Origin: Berberis thunbergii
Lineage: Eukaryota; Streptophyta; Magnoliopsida; Ranunculales; Berberidaceae
Assembly (NCBI GenBank): GCA_003290165.1
Contig: QNQO01000449.1
Coordinates: 620,001 to 684,000 of the forward strand
Length of the DNA: 64,000 nucleotides
Direction of reading: 5' to 3'
In this document: positions 11,886-23,766 of the stretch, piece after piece
Layout: every line of letters begins with the position of its first letter
How positions within the stretch are numbered: position 1 is the first letter of the stretch
Notes under the pieces: model-generated
What the model saw: only the letters and a program-made list of their open reading frames with translations
Databases searched by the model: none
What the model was told of the DNA's origin: nothing
Made by a program: the position numbers and the translations under genes

Positions 11886-12310
11886 AGTACAATATTACAT
11901 TCACCATTTTATTTGTTTGCCCCCTAAAACTAAAATAGATTCATTTTATTACATCCTTAGTATCTTTTTTTCAAGAAATTCCGTTCGTGTAATTTATTTG
12001 TTTGCCCCCTAAAAATAAAATAGATTCATTTTCCTGTTGTAGGATAATTGCCTTGCGGAAAGCAGAAAATGAGGAAGAGAGAAAAGCAAGGGAAAAGATC
12101 CGTCAGAAGCTCGAAGAGGATAAGTTATATGTTGAATTCTCAACTTATCTTTTATTGCGGTATGATTTAAGAATAATACACATCATATTAAAACATTCTT
12201 CAACACAATTCTACGAACAATTCTTTATTTCTATTTGTTTTCTCAAAATAATTCTAAGAACAATTCTTGGATGAACACCTCATTATACTAGCGGTAACCT
12301 AGTATCGGGA
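11886..12310 (+). repeat. Segment duplicated in inverted orientation at 29915-30312
   Basis: The run from GTACAATATTACATTCA through two copies of GCCCCCTAAAA(C/A)TAAAATAG, the UBX-like exon and the CTATTTGTTTTCTCAAAA...GGATGAACACCTC core matches the minus strand at 29915-30312 in the same order. The shared block marks elements B and C as close relatives. Confidence 0.85.
12043..12124 (+). pseudogene. UBX-domain protein exon fragment (copy in element B)
   Basis: Same exon as at 6739-6820, here reading REKIRQKLEEDK. The 5' splice site has decayed: where the other two copies have GATAAG then GTATAT, this copy has GATAAG then TTATAT, losing the GT. This copy probably cannot splice normally. Confidence 0.45.
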
Positions 12311-12339
12311 CCCTTCTCTACATACTCAAAGAGGCTTGA

Positions 12340-12620
12340 ACACTAATGTCGATAAAAAGGAAACTCCCACTGTGTATCAAAGCATCTTGAAAGACAACCC
12401 CAACCTGAAGAGCTTACTGGAATTTTAATTGAGTATGAACTGGTGAAAAGTGAGAGTTCAGTTGTTTGTGTTTGAATTTCTAGATTAGAATTAGTTCAAC
12501 ACTTTGTCCAGTTTCTGAAATATCTGTGTTGTTGGTATAGGTGGAAAGAAGCACAACTGCAGAACTTGCTGCTCATGTCCATGCTTCCTAAGGATGATGC
12601 AGATGAACCTATTTATAATA
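12340..12620 (+). pseudogene. Unidentified exon-like pieces
   Basis: Two short open stretches read VDKKETPTVYQSILKDNPN (about 12350-12427) and ERSTTAELAAHVHAS (about 12542-12588, then a stop). They look like decayed exons because of composition and their position between other captured exons. I do not recognise the parent. Confidence 0.25.
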
Positions 12621-13138
12621 TCTTTTTTGTATGTTTGTTTTCGTTATAATCTCTGTTACCTATTTATAATCTCTATTACTTTCTGTTTTTGGTAATGTTC
12701 TTTTTGTTTTCGTGATGTATGTTTGTTTTTGTATGATCTCTGTTACCTATTTATAATCCCTGTTACTCTCAAACATATGTATGTTTGTTTTTGTGATGTT
12801 CTATTACCTATTTATAATCTCTGCTTTTTTCATACTGGTTTTTGTTTTTGCCGTGAGATTGTTCATGATCTAATCAGTATTGCATCTTAATTAGTATTGC
12901 ACTTTTTCTCACAAACTGCATCCTTCTCCTCATAAAAAGAATTTGAAAACATCCCTAGTGCTTTGAATTTAGCTATGGATCTAATAGAGGAAACAAAAGG
13001 CTATGGATCTAAGAGATGGGTATTTGGTTTGCAGAGCAAACTTCTTCAAGGTAGAAATTAAGGTGTGCTCCTATTTTGTCCACTTTTTTTGTTTCTTCTT
13101 TATTTTTGGGATTAAGCACTATAATATGATTGTTGCAG

Positions 13139-13264
13139 TTATCTACCGCTGGTGGTAGGCTTGTCATCTCAAGTGATGGTGTTTGGGATGCTTTGTCTTC
13201 AGAAGCAGTTCTTAAATGCTGCAAAGGGATGCCACCAGATGCTGCCGCTGTTCAAATTGTTAAA
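13139..13264 (+). pseudogene. PP2C-type protein phosphatase exon fragment
   Basis: A 126-nt exon between TTGCAG and GTACAT encodes GGRLVISSDGVWDALSSE and then CKGMPPDAAAVQIVK. The SSDGVWDALS segment matches the conserved metal-binding SDGxWD motif of plant PP2C serine/threonine phosphatases. Only this exon is present, so the fragment cannot make an active enzyme. The frame is open and both splice sites are intact. It lies upstream of the ETO1-like fragment in the same orientation. Confidence 0.8.
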
Positions 13265-13790
13265 GTACATCAAACTCCTCGTATAATTTCTGTATCTTCT
13301 GGTTTTCTTATAGCATTTTGAGTATTCTTCTATAGAGTCATGTAAACATCGTGGAAATTTAATTCATTTTATGATATATAGATAATGAATACACTTGTTT
13401 TCTTTCCGTTTTAGCATGACATTGTATATTCTGTGATCTATATATCTTGCTTTGGGGAGTTCAACCACTTTTGTAGCCATATAAACTTGGATTTCTTACT
13501 TTGACACCTGCAGACATTGTTTTTGATCTAAGAAGAATGGGATTTTGAATATTGATAATCTTTTTCTTAACATTAATATTTTTTCCTTGACTAAAACAGG
13601 GGTATGGGATTTATTTCATTCTTAAACTTTTACTTAGTTTTTTCCCCCATAATTGAGGGTATATATTTGTTAACGTTGTTTTTTTTTCTTCTTCCTGTTT
13701 TCTCTCCATTTATTTAGTGTAGCACTGATGATTTTCTCAAAGCATATGTAGTAGAGATCATTTGAAGCATTTTTTCTCAAAGCATATGTA

Positions 13791-14281
13791 GCAGACACAA
13801 ACCTAGACTCTGTGTCTTCAATTTACGTCACCCAACTTCTGGAGCAAGCTCTTAGATGTCCTTTCGATGGTCTTCGGAAAGGACATGTAAATATTATCTG
13901 TCTGTCAACAAGAAAGCATACTATTTAAGTTCTTGCAGTGTTGTTTGATTTTTGTGTTTGTTGTTCTGCAGGCATTAAACAATCTAGGAAGTGTCTATGT
14001 AGACTGTGATAAGCTGGATCAAGCGGCAGACTGCTATATGAATGCCCTTAACATTAGGCACACCAGAGCACATCAGGGACTAGGACATGTTTTCTATCTC
14101 AAGAGTAATAGAAAAGCTGCTTATGATGAGATGATTAGACTGATAGAGAAAACACAAAACAATGCATCAGCTTATGATAAACGTTCAGAGTATTGTGAGC
14201 TTCAAATGGCAAGAAGTGACCTCTATATGGCAACTAAATTAGATCCACTAAGAACTTACCCTTACAGATACAGAACGGCAG
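13791..14281 (+). pseudogene. ETO1-like TPR protein fragment, two exons
   Basis: Exon 13791-13886 reads SSIYVTQLLEQALRCPFDGL. Exon 13972-14281 reads LGSVYVDCDKLDQAADCYMN, then NIRHTRAHQGLGHVF, and later LDPLRTYPYRYRTAG before GTAAGC. This matches the TPR region of ETHYLENE OVERPRODUCER1 and its paralogues, BTB-TPR adaptors that target ACC synthase for degradation in ethylene control. The BTB domain and most TPRs are absent. Both frames are open and the splice sites GTAAAT/CAG and GTAAGC look usable. It is a captured fragment, not a working gene. Confidence 0.85.
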
Positions 14282-14804
14282 GTAAGCTCAATGGTTCTTC
14301 ATTTTTACTATGTTCTGCACAACTTGATTTAATTGGAAGTGTTTCCTATCTTTTCCTATATGATTACTAGATGTCCATCCTCTTAAGCCACGGCTGAAAT
14401 GTAAATCAAAAGTTAAAAATCTCATGCAAAAGGGACTTTTGCATGCAAAGTCCTTTCCCTTCACATACACATTGTTGTTTGGCTTTATTTTGCTTTGGCC
14501 TTTATGTAGTCTTTGTCAAACAAAGCCACTGTATGTAGAGTGAATTTCAATTCTCAATCCTCAATACTTGAGACATTCCACCTCAATTTTACAGGTGACC
14601 TATCACTTAGGAAACTCTATAAGCATCTCATGTTTCATAAAATTATCAAGAACAAATCCATTGTCTTTAGTCCTCTTTCTCTTGTTTCTCTTTTTGGGTG
14701 CATGTAATAGGATCATGCAGCTGCATGTTTAGAAAAGTTTATGTCCTACTTTAGTTCTGTTCTTTTATGCATTTGAATGAAATGACAATGGATATCATGT
14801 AGTT

Positions 14805-16115
14805 CTCAACAAAAGCGACAGCAGGCAGAAGTAAAATAAGAAAACCAAAAAAGGCCTTTAATGAACCCGTGGATGATATGCCCTGGGAATTTTGGGGTCA
14901 ATTGTTGCTCATCATAGATGGTTGGGTTCTTGAGAAGAAAATATCCTCCAAAGATGAAGATTTGTTGAGAAATATGGTATGGAAGAGAGAATGTTGTATT
15001 TGTGATGCATACTTGGCTTGTAAAGATAAGAATGAGTCTGAAGTTGTGGCTACACTTCTCGAGCTGATATCATCACAGAAATGGTATTAAATTTCTTCTC
15101 TTTACGTAATGAGAATTAAGGTTGTCTACTCATGGATCTATAAATATCCATATCAATATGTATTCATTAGTTTACTGTTTCTTGTCAATCAACATTTGGT
15201 TATTAATTGTAGTCTACTTATGTCCTTGGAGGTTCAGTATTGTCTACATGTTTCTGTTTTTCCTTTTCCTTTGTCTTCCTAACTTCTCAAATATTATACG
15301 GTCTTAATGCCTTCTATGTGATTCAGTTTGGTTACGGAAACTATACCATACCATAGAGATTACAAGGTGTCGCTCCAAAGAGAAAAACTTCTTTTCAGGA
15401 AGGTATTTTCATGATGCATTTGTGTATTACTTTTTTTTGTTTTTTTTTTAACAAACATTGTGATTCCAATTCCCATTTATTGTTATCCGTGTCTGAAATT
15501 CATGTCGAAATGATTAAATGCTATGAGTGAGGCGGAGGTGTTGAAACCAGCTGTTCAAAGAAAGATTGAAGAGTTTAACAGAATAAGTACAAGCCAAGTA
15601 AATGGGTGGAGTCCCAATCAAACTAATTACAGTGATTCTTCTCTGGATTGGCCTCCTGTCAAAAAGTTCCCTCCTACTAGCCCTAAGATCAGTAAGGTAC
15701 ATGAAGATTTTTCTATGCACCGAGAAATTCATATAGTTGTATCTTTTTAATATATATTCAATAACCAACATTTCTCCTTGATTTTGATTCCTATTATTCT
15801 TGATTACTCCTCGCATGGCTTGTCCAATTTTCTGCTATCCTCTGATAGATACCTGGATATGTTGGATGAGGAGGAACATACGAGGTTCCATGCATTCAAC
15901 ATGATGAATATTCACTTTCTAATTCAAACCCAGTGGAGCAGCAGTTGCGCAAATTGTAAAGTTCTATGCTTCTATTTTGTATTGATTTCTATAAACGCGA
16001 TTAGTTCAATGATAGAATTTTGTTTTAATTCTCTGGATTCTCCATCCAGCTCTCTTACATAAACTCTCATAACAGAGTAGTTGACCTTTGAACGTGGTTT
16101 GTATATTTTCTGCTA
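14805..16115 (+). pseudogene. Captured multi-exon fragment of an unidentified gene
   Basis: Exon-like open segments occur at about 14845-15086 (containing EPVDDMPWEFWGQLLLIIDG, and VWKRECCICDAYLACKDKN), about 15333-15400 (TIPYHRDYKVSLQREKLLF), 15520-15697 (VLKPAVQRKIEEFNRI, then NGWSPNQTNYSDSSLDWPP) and about 15845-15955 with a continuation near 16053. Composition, order and flanking splice-like sites support a real parent gene. I do not recognise the family. The segment near 15880 changes frame, so the copy is broken. Confidence 0.4.
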
Positions 16116-16910
16116 TATTCTTTCTTAGGGTCAAAATGAAAAATATTGTGATTTGAAAATACTCAGAATAAAATGGATAATGGAAAAATCATTTAAAAGT
16201 TACAGAACATTGCATAATTTGATTGATATTTACAAACCTTAGTTTTAGCCATGCCAGACAAAATTCTGTAAAATATTGTCGGAAAATTTGACATTTTCGT
16301 GGGATATTTTGCACATGTCTTGAAAGCATGAAGATTTGAAAGTTTAATTTCAATAAGAGAGACATTCTTTTTATCATCTTAGCTGCCAGCAAAGTGTTAC
16401 CAATTCATAATCAAATTATCATTTTTGTGATTTGATTGATGTTTCTGTGTTCAGGATTTCCCCTATTTATTTTTTATATTTTTTAAAATCTTGTAGATTG
16501 CACAATCCATGGTATTTTGGTTTGGCTAGTTTTAACGGTTATGTTTTTTTTTTTTTTGAGAAAAGGAAAACATCAAAAAGAAATTTAAAGAGTTATTAGA
16601 GTTCTCTAACAGCCCTTTCCCAATTTACAAATTAAATATGAAATCCCACTACTTTGTTTTTGTTTTGGGTTGTTGTTAATGCAATGAAATTGAGCCTTAC
16701 ACAAAAACAAAAAAAGAAAAGAAAGATGAGGCTCTCTCTCATATAAGGAGCATTTACATGCTTCTTTTTCCCACTACCTATTCTGCTGTATGCTCTTCTC
16801 TAATATATTTGTTGGTTCTGAATAAAAAAAAAATGAGGATTTATTGTGAGTCAGCAGGAGTTAGTTATACAACCAATTCCCAAAATACAGCCAAGAGGAT
16901 CCTTTCTCCT

Positions 16911-16985
16911 GTTGTTGTTGTTGTTGCTGTTGATGTTGTTGTTTCTGCTGTCATTGTTGTTGTTGCAGCTGTCGTTGCAACCAAC
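16911..16985. repeat. GTT-rich microsatellite
   Basis: Imperfect (GTT)n with interspersed GCT and GAT triplets. It creates a valine-rich open frame (16758-17006) that I reject as coding. Confidence 0.8.
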
Positions 16986-17123
16986 AGAAATACCCCTGGC
17001 CCTTAAAACAATCGGGTGAAAATGATTTTCACAGATCTCCGCTCGCCCGTCCCGTTTTAGGCATTATCTCAATCAAACTTGGATTAGTGCAAGCAATAAC
17101 ATTTAATGCTTCCTTGCTGACAG

Positions 17124-18760
17124 GAATTAGAAGATCCTATTATTTTAATTCACGAGAAGAAAATTTCAAGCATAAGTTCTATCGTTAAAGTACTAGAGTT
17201 GGCTCTAAAGGTAAGTAGTTCTTTTAGCATACCACATACGTTTTGTTAACTTCATTGTGCATAATTTCTGCAGAGTTTTATTGTTACCATATTTATTTAT
17301 TTATTTATCTTTCTTGTTTGGGTTTTAGAGGCAAAAACCTCTATTAATTATTGCTGAAGATTTGGAGATTGATGTCTTGGCTACGCACATTTTAAATAAC
17401 CTCCGACTTGGACTCAAGGTAACATCATACAGCTGATATCTTACTTTTCCTTCAAATCTTATTTTAAGGATCACTTGCTGATTGGATGGAAAATGTTTGC
17501 TGTGTGTAGGTCTGTGCAATTAAAGCTCCTAGATTTGGAGAAAATAGGAAAGCCAACATGCAGGATATTACCACTCTGACTGGTGCTACTGTGAGTATAT
17601 ATCATCTTAGTTTTTGGATATTCTTGGGCTCTTTTTTTCAACAGTTGACTTCTTATTGGCTTCCTCATCTCAAGAAACATTATTCATATCCTTCGTTTCA
17701 GCTTATAAGTGAAGAACTTGGTATGAATCTTGATGAGGTGGAGCTTGGTCAGTTAGGCAGATGCAAAAAGGTGACTATATCAAAAGATGACACTGTTGTT
17801 CTTGATCGGGCTGGTGACAAAAAGGCCATTGAAGAAAGATGTGAGCAGGTATATTAGTGTTAACTGATGTCCACTTTATTCCCGTTTGTGTTTTCTTTGG
17901 ATCTTTGGATTCTTGATGGTAGCCTATTTACTTACTGTGATTTGTGTTTGATGGCATATTCCTAGATAATTGATGCCTCAATTCTTTGTCAACAGCTGAG
18001 ATCTGGTATAGAATTGAGTACTTCTGATTACGATAAAGAGAAGTTACAAGAACCACTTGCAAAGCTTTCTGGCGGTGTTGAAGTTTTGAAGGTTTTTATG
18101 CCAGATTCTATGTTATTTATTCACACTGGTGTGTTATGTAGCGAATTTCTCAATTCATATTGCATTATTATTCACTATGAACTTAGTGTGGGCTTCATTG
18201 CAGATTGGTGGAGCCAGTGAAACTGACTGTTGGTCTTCATTATTATTTATTCACACTGGTGATACATACTTGTTGGTCTGACTGTCACATCTTAGTGATT
18301 GCTGCAGAAGCCAGTACACTCAATTGCTTCCAATGCTGGGGTGGAGGGTGCTGTTGTTGTGGCCCATTTGTTGGAGCAGGACAGCCCTGACCTTGGATAT
18401 GATGCAGTGGAAGTGATTTCACATTTCTCCTTTTGTTGATTTCACATTAACTGATTGATCTCATATTGTTTTTGTTGATTTGGTGATCAGATGAATATGT
18501 AGACATGGTCAAGGCTGGCATTATTGATCCATTGAAAGTAATTAGGACTGCATTGGTGGATGCCGCTAGGTAATAACATATTGATTTAGAACTTGGTCGT
18601 TATTATGAAGATTTATTTTTTGTTCATTTTTTTTGATGCATGGTTGGCTTGCAGTGTTTCTGCATTGATGACAACGACTGAGGCTGTTGTGGTAGAGCTC
18701 CCCAAGGACGATAAGGATGTTCCCTCAATGGGAGGTGGTATGAGCGGCATGGATTATTGA
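17124..18760 (+). pseudogene. Mitochondrial HSP60 (CPN60) 3'-half fragment
   Basis: Exon-like blocks are 17124-17210, 17329-17418, 17510-17590, 17702-17848, 17996-18091, 18204-about 18225, 18308-about 18412, 18491-18569 and 18655-18760. They encode the apical and C-terminal parts of plant mitochondrial chaperonin-60: [76 protein letters not shown], and the C-terminus DVPSMGGGMSGMDY followed by a stop. The N-terminal half, with the ATP-binding residues of the equatorial domain, is missing. A second gap removes the piece after KIGGASE up to KPVHSIASNAG. The exons shown are almost free of stops, and the copy includes 3'-UTR-like sequence to about 18960. HSP60 folds matrix proteins as a double ring; this fragment could not. 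Confidence 0.92.
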
Positions 18761-19124
18761 AGGATATAAGAACAAAATTGGCAGGAACTGTGGAAATATG
18801 CATTCTTTTTCCTAGCCGGAGAAGAAATCACATAGAGGATGTTTAAGATATATATTTGTCTCTTACATTGAGCTGATTCTGATGCTACCTTGAAACCTGT
18901 TAGGAAAATTCATACATATTCTGTAATTTGAAAAGATCCTTATGTAGCTTTCTTATTGAATACAATCTATTCCATTTACTGTCATCAATCCAGAATTACA
19001 ATTACAAGTTCTTCAGTCTGTAATTTCTCTTCATTGCCTGTATTGCATCTGTCAGTAGAACTGCATTGGCTTAACACCATGACCAAAAAAAAAATAATAA
19101 ATAAAAAATTGAATTTTTTTTTAC

Positions 19125-19555
19125 TAGCCATGGCTTAAAACCACTATTTAGAGAGGCATCGCGAAATTCCTGTTAACGGCTATAAACCGTTGCTAAACAT
19201 TTTAGCAACGGTTTTATGCTTGAGGAGGTGTGATGGTTTTCAGCATTTAGCCACGGTTTTAAACCATTGCAAGAACAATAGCAACGGTTCTAAGCCGTGG
19301 CCACAGTAGCCACGATTTTAAGCCGTGATAAGGTATGGATAATAGCAACGGTTTTAAGCCGTGGCTAAACCTGGCCACGGTTGTAAGCTGTAGCTAAACA
19401 TGGAGAAAGAAGTCGTGGCAAACGTCATAGCAACGGTTTTTAGCCGTGTCAAGTCATGGCCACGGTTTTACGCTGTGGCAACTGATGGAGAAAGACCACG
19501 GTTTGCAGCCGTGGCAAGATGCGACCACGGTTGTAAGCCATTGGCAGTTAAAACA
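19125..19555. repeat. CACTA subterminal palindromic repeats
   Basis: About a dozen copies of TAGC(A/C)ACGGTTTTAAGCCGTGGC variants in alternating form. The same motif borders the termini at 5392, 9595 and 32720. In CACTA elements such arrays are the binding region of the TnpA-type protein. Here no terminal inverted repeat follows. Confidence 0.85.
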
Positions 19556-20140
19556 AAATAAAAAAAAAATCTGGTTTGTTGCGAAAATAATATAATACAA
19601 AAAAATTAAAAAAAAATTTGTTGCTGCTGCAGAATTGGAACAATCCAATTTCAAACTGATAATGCAATCACAAATAATACTGGAATATGATATTGCAGTT
19701 TCAACATTAATCAAGCATTATCAAGAGAATCACAGAAAGGGAAGACAAAGAATTCATAGGAAGGAAAGATTTATTTGATTGGAATGTAAAGGTTACAATG
19801 GTCTGATAGACTAGAATGTATTAGGCACAATTCAAGATTGCCAATCTCCTACACTTGTACAATGTGTTTACAAAAATGAATCAATGCTTTCTGTTACAGA
19901 CTCCCCTACTTATATCAGTTCCTAAAAGTTCCTAATGCCTTTATAATTCTACATAAAGCACACAACACTGCATTGATATAGCAACAATGCCACAACAGTT
20001 TTGTGTAACCATCCAGACTTCTAGACTTGCTAACAGATAACCCCACAGATTTCCAAGCTTGCTAACAGACTTGCTAACCACTTGCAGACTTGCTAACAGA
20101 TCTGCTAACCAACCATAATGTAAATACAACATGAGTATAC
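19556..20140. other. Junction region between elements B and C, no gene recognised
   Basis: AT-rich sequence to about 19620, then unrecognised sequence with several CTTGCTAACAGA-like short repeats at 20025-20110. The end of element B and the tail of element C should meet here, but I see no TIR or target duplication. Confidence 0.4.
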
Positions 20141-20396
20141 CTGCAAGAAATGCATCAAGTTCTTCAGCTGGCACATCAAACACAGCACCCTTCCAATCAG
20201 CTGTAAGATAAATTTTAACCCTACACAAGCCACACCTCAAGTTAATACTCTTATTTTGCTTATTTCACTTGTGAAAAAAATAAATTTTAAATCACTTATA
20301 GCTATCTTTGCAAGTGCCTTTGCAAGCAGCTCCAGCTCTGAAAGGCCAGATGAACTCAGAAGATCTTTAGCTGCAGACTTGAATTCTGGAACCACA
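20141..20396 (-). pseudogene. DEAD-box RNA helicase RH7-like fragment (GUCT region)
   Basis: Two minus-strand exons. The one at about 20297-20396 reads VPEFKSAAKDLLSSSGLSEL and LLAKALAKIA. The one at 20141-20220 reads TADWKGAVFDVPAEELDAF. This matches the C-terminal GUCT region of the plant nucleolar helicase RH7/nucleolin-like group. The helicase core is absent. The flanks show GTATAC and CAG splice sites. In element C it is the cargo fragment furthest from the transposase. Confidence 0.7.
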
Positions 20397-20409
20397 CTGC
20401 ATTTTAAGG

Positions 20410-21600
20410 TTGCTTAAATATATGCAAGAAATGATTTTTAATTATAATAAGCAATCATCTATTACTAGTAATATAAACTACAGAGAATAGTAAATGTTAG
20501 TGTTGAATAAACAAATAGCAAACATTTAGAAATCTAGAAATCTAAGCAAACAAGCTTACAAAAGTTTTGCGCCCAGCACATCTATGAACACAAACAAGCT
20601 ATAAGTCACAGAATATGCTATTTCCATGTCTAAATTAAATATCAACTGATAATGAAACATAACATCTACCAGTAATGGTAGCTATTTCTAGCCCAAGGCA
20701 AGCTGAACTCGTAAAAACATTAAAAAACCAAGAAATGTGGACTATAGATTTTGTCTCCAACTGATTCAATTATCAGTTCTTTTTTCTGCTTAGCCAATTA
20801 TTACTTTATTTACACCTATCATTTGCAATCCAAAAAACTGAATCACTTTACAAATCGAGAAGAAAAATAAAAACATAACAAAAACAACTGAACGAAAACA
20901 AATCCTACTAAGTTATGAAAATGCCAGTTCAAGAGGCCTTTAACTTTAAACAATAACCCAACTAATAATTAACTTAAATAGTTAACTGATAGGAACTTAC
21001 CTTTTTATACTGATGTTCTGCAGGAATTGAGAATCCTAAATTTATTGAACTCCTACTTGGGCTTACATTGGGCTTACCATCAAATACACACTTTACTGGA
21101 ATTGATTATATCTGATTTTTAACTATCTTTTTAGCATTTTATTCACTGAATTCTAACAAACAAATGAGGTATACGTCTCCGCTTCATGAAAGGTTTCACC
21201 TCAGTTCCCGATTACGATTTTTTAAACCTTGATTCTAACATAGACTCCATTGAGATGTCCAATGCCACTTGTCAGTGAAAGGGAAGCACATTTTTTTGAA
21301 AAATACAGGTAAGAGATAATAGCCAACTTTTGAATCATATGACTTGAAATGCTCATCCAATCCTATTATTCTCTCCAGCTACTTTTCACCTAAAAGGGAT
21401 GTTCAAGAAATTCAATCTTATAACTAATGTTTATTCTGTTCGCACTTGTTATGGTGAATTTACTCATGATGTGAACAATACAATTGTAGAACATGAGAAA
21501 CTTATCCCAAGGGACATATTATAAAAATTAAAAAGGCACACGGCACACAACCATTCTTTCAGGTGTTTCTTAAGCAGATACAAAGAGGCACATAAAGATC
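20410..21600. other. No recognisable gene
   Basis: AT-rich sequence between the RH7-like and VAL fragments of element C. Probably captured intron or filler. I see no motifs. Confidence 0.4.
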
Positions 21601-21624
21601 AAACAAATTTAGAATTTGCTTACT

Positions 21625-23227
21625 TCGTACTCTTCAAATTCGTAGTCCTCAATCGTGACTATGCTAGGTTGGCCACTTAGAGGTGGGCGAAGCAAACCCT
21701 GTGCCTCTTCCCATGTCAGTCTCAGCGCTAGGGCATCTTTACTATCGATGAGCAATCTCTTACTTTTAGAAGCAATATTACGACTTCTTTTCTTCTCGGG
21801 AATCAGCAGAGGTTGCAGTGACAATCCTTCATTCAATCTTCCACCATTGTTGTCAGTTTTATGCCAGCTAATGTTCCCATCAACTGAGTGCAAATGGTCC
21901 GACATGGCACTTAGGTGAGGATCTGAACTTCTCTTCAGGGGCTGAAAAGAGAAAAGTTACATAGTAATTAATTATTGTTGTCATTCTATGATTGATAACA
22001 GAAACTATGCCAATTTCCTAATTGTGTCTTACTAGCAAGTGGCAGGAGTAGAAATGTTTACCTGCAAAGTTACACAATTTGATGCCTTTCGAAACCCCAT
22101 AACAAGTTTTCCTTCAGGATCTAGCCTGCTAAATGTCACTACAAAGAATATCATTTAGAACCAGGAAAAGAAATGAAAAGCCAACAAAATTACAATGCAT
22201 AACTTCCATAAAACGATAATAACATGATTCGCATTTAGCAATGCAGGAACTGCAAGGAGAGTTGTTCATCTGACTTTTTCAAGAAAAAGTAAAATTCCAT
22301 AACCACCTCACATTTAGCAATACAGGAAGTGCAAACAATGAGAGTTTACTATATGGGCAGAACTGACCCACCATCAACTATTAACACGATTCTCCAATGA
22401 CAGTATACAATGAAAACCTCTCTCAACACAATCAATAATAGTATGTCAAACAATGAGGATATATTCAAATGACTATACCATCAATCAGGAGCCAGGAGTG
22501 TGATACAAAGCTACAACTGTTTCAGGTAAAGGTTATGAAATAGGATATGCCATATTATTCATAATTGTAAGGGACATGAAAATACCAGTATCGCCAGCTT
22601 GTAACTGCATGGACTGTATGCAAGGAGTTACACCCTCTAATATGTACATCCTGCTGTTGTTATTAGGCCAAAATCTGAACTGACACACCCAATCCTTCCC
22701 TTTCACATCTTGAATCCTTATTGGGAGGCCTTCCGGTTGTGAAATAGGAGGGAAATATGCCTGCATGTAGTTTCTTGTTCAATTTAAATAAACAACCAAC
22801 TACGCCATTAAAATGGATTTATTTGATTTTTCTCGATACAATCATGGCCAGCCATTGCAATTTGAATCATTAAGCTTAAAGTAATTGTGTGAATGATCGT
22901 ATGATGAATATGCTTATGTACCACTAACCTAAAGATGATACCTTAAAAGTCCACAAGAATCATATATCGTATATATGGTTGAAATTTAATTATGATAAAG
23001 ATAAATTAGTCTTTTGCATGAAATAAGGAAAAATGCAGAGATCAAGCTAGGATTACAGATGTGTACAACTCTTTAGCACCAATTTTCAACATGCTGGATG
23101 AGCCCATGCAAATAGTAGTTTGAAACTCACCTCGGCGCAAGCTTTTGGGAGAACTAAACGTCCAATTCGACCAGCATCACTGGCACTCAGAACCTTCTCA
23201 AACAGTGGCACGATTGTGGAATTCGAA
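21625..23227 (-). pseudogene. VAL-type B3 transcriptional repressor fragment
   Basis: Four minus-strand exons: 23131-23227 ([20 protein letters not shown]), 22586-22760 ([20 protein letters not shown], then [20 protein letters not shown]), 22062-22139 (DPEGKLVMGFRKASNC) and 21625-about 21942 (LRLTWEEAQGLLRPP, then DYEFEEYE). Together they give a nearly whole B3 DNA-binding domain plus the following conserved region of VAL1/HSI2-type repressors, which bind RY motifs and recruit Polycomb to seed-maturation genes. The N-terminal PHD-like region and the C-terminal CW zinc finger and EAR motif are missing. All four frames are open and splice sites are present. Confidence 0.9.
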
Positions 23228-23766
23228 CTTGAAAGAATACAAGGTCAAGGGATTGCAATAATTGGATAACTGACAACAACAAACATATAGAAACAACAGA
23301 TGCATACAAATGATAGCAAATCATTTCAAAATGATAAAAGTAACAAGAAAAGGATATTCTCCAGATATTTGCTGCAATTCTTGGTCCGTAATCCTTGGCC
23401 AGTACCGTGGAAGCAACTAATTATGACACCGAATAAAATTGTTTAAGTAGAGCACCTAACAGGAATGTCTTTAGAGACTGCCACAGAATAAAATTGTTTC
23501 ACGATGGAACACCTCCCCGTTTTAAAGCCTTGCCTTGTATTGAGAGATATTAGTACAATGTCATCCATTCCATATAGCTAATAGAATCTCCCTTTTCACT
23601 TAACTCAACAGTATCAAATTGTTTCACGATGCATCAAATCTCATATGTTTTGGTTGTGAGAGAAGGAAGAAAAGCAAAAACAAATTAGCTACACATTGGT
23701 GGTGAAATAAGGAAGAAAAGCAACTATACTTTTATGCAGAGTTCTGATATATATCAACTCTTACCT

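Larger units (their letters stand above)
9595..19555 (+). mobile_element. CACTA element B, left end plus body, nested in element A
   Basis: Begins CACTACACCAAAAGG at 9595, with subterminal palindromes to about 9830. It runs through UBX, PP2C, ETO1-like and HSP60 fragments and ends in a dense block of CACGGTTTTAAGCCGTGGC-type repeats at 19125-19555. No GTAGTG right tip follows that block, so the right end is missing or joined to element C. All identified captured fragments are in the plus orientation. The insertion site is intron 1 of the element A transposase gene. Confidence 0.65.

Noticed and set aside
16758..17006. Valine-rich 82-codon frame
   Set aside because: Produced by the GTT microsatellite; no conserved features.
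17124..18760. First considered a cytosolic CCT (TCP-1) chaperonin
   Set aside because: The C-terminus DVPSMGGGMSGMDY and the [19 protein letters not shown] segment are those of the mitochondrial GroEL-type HSP60.
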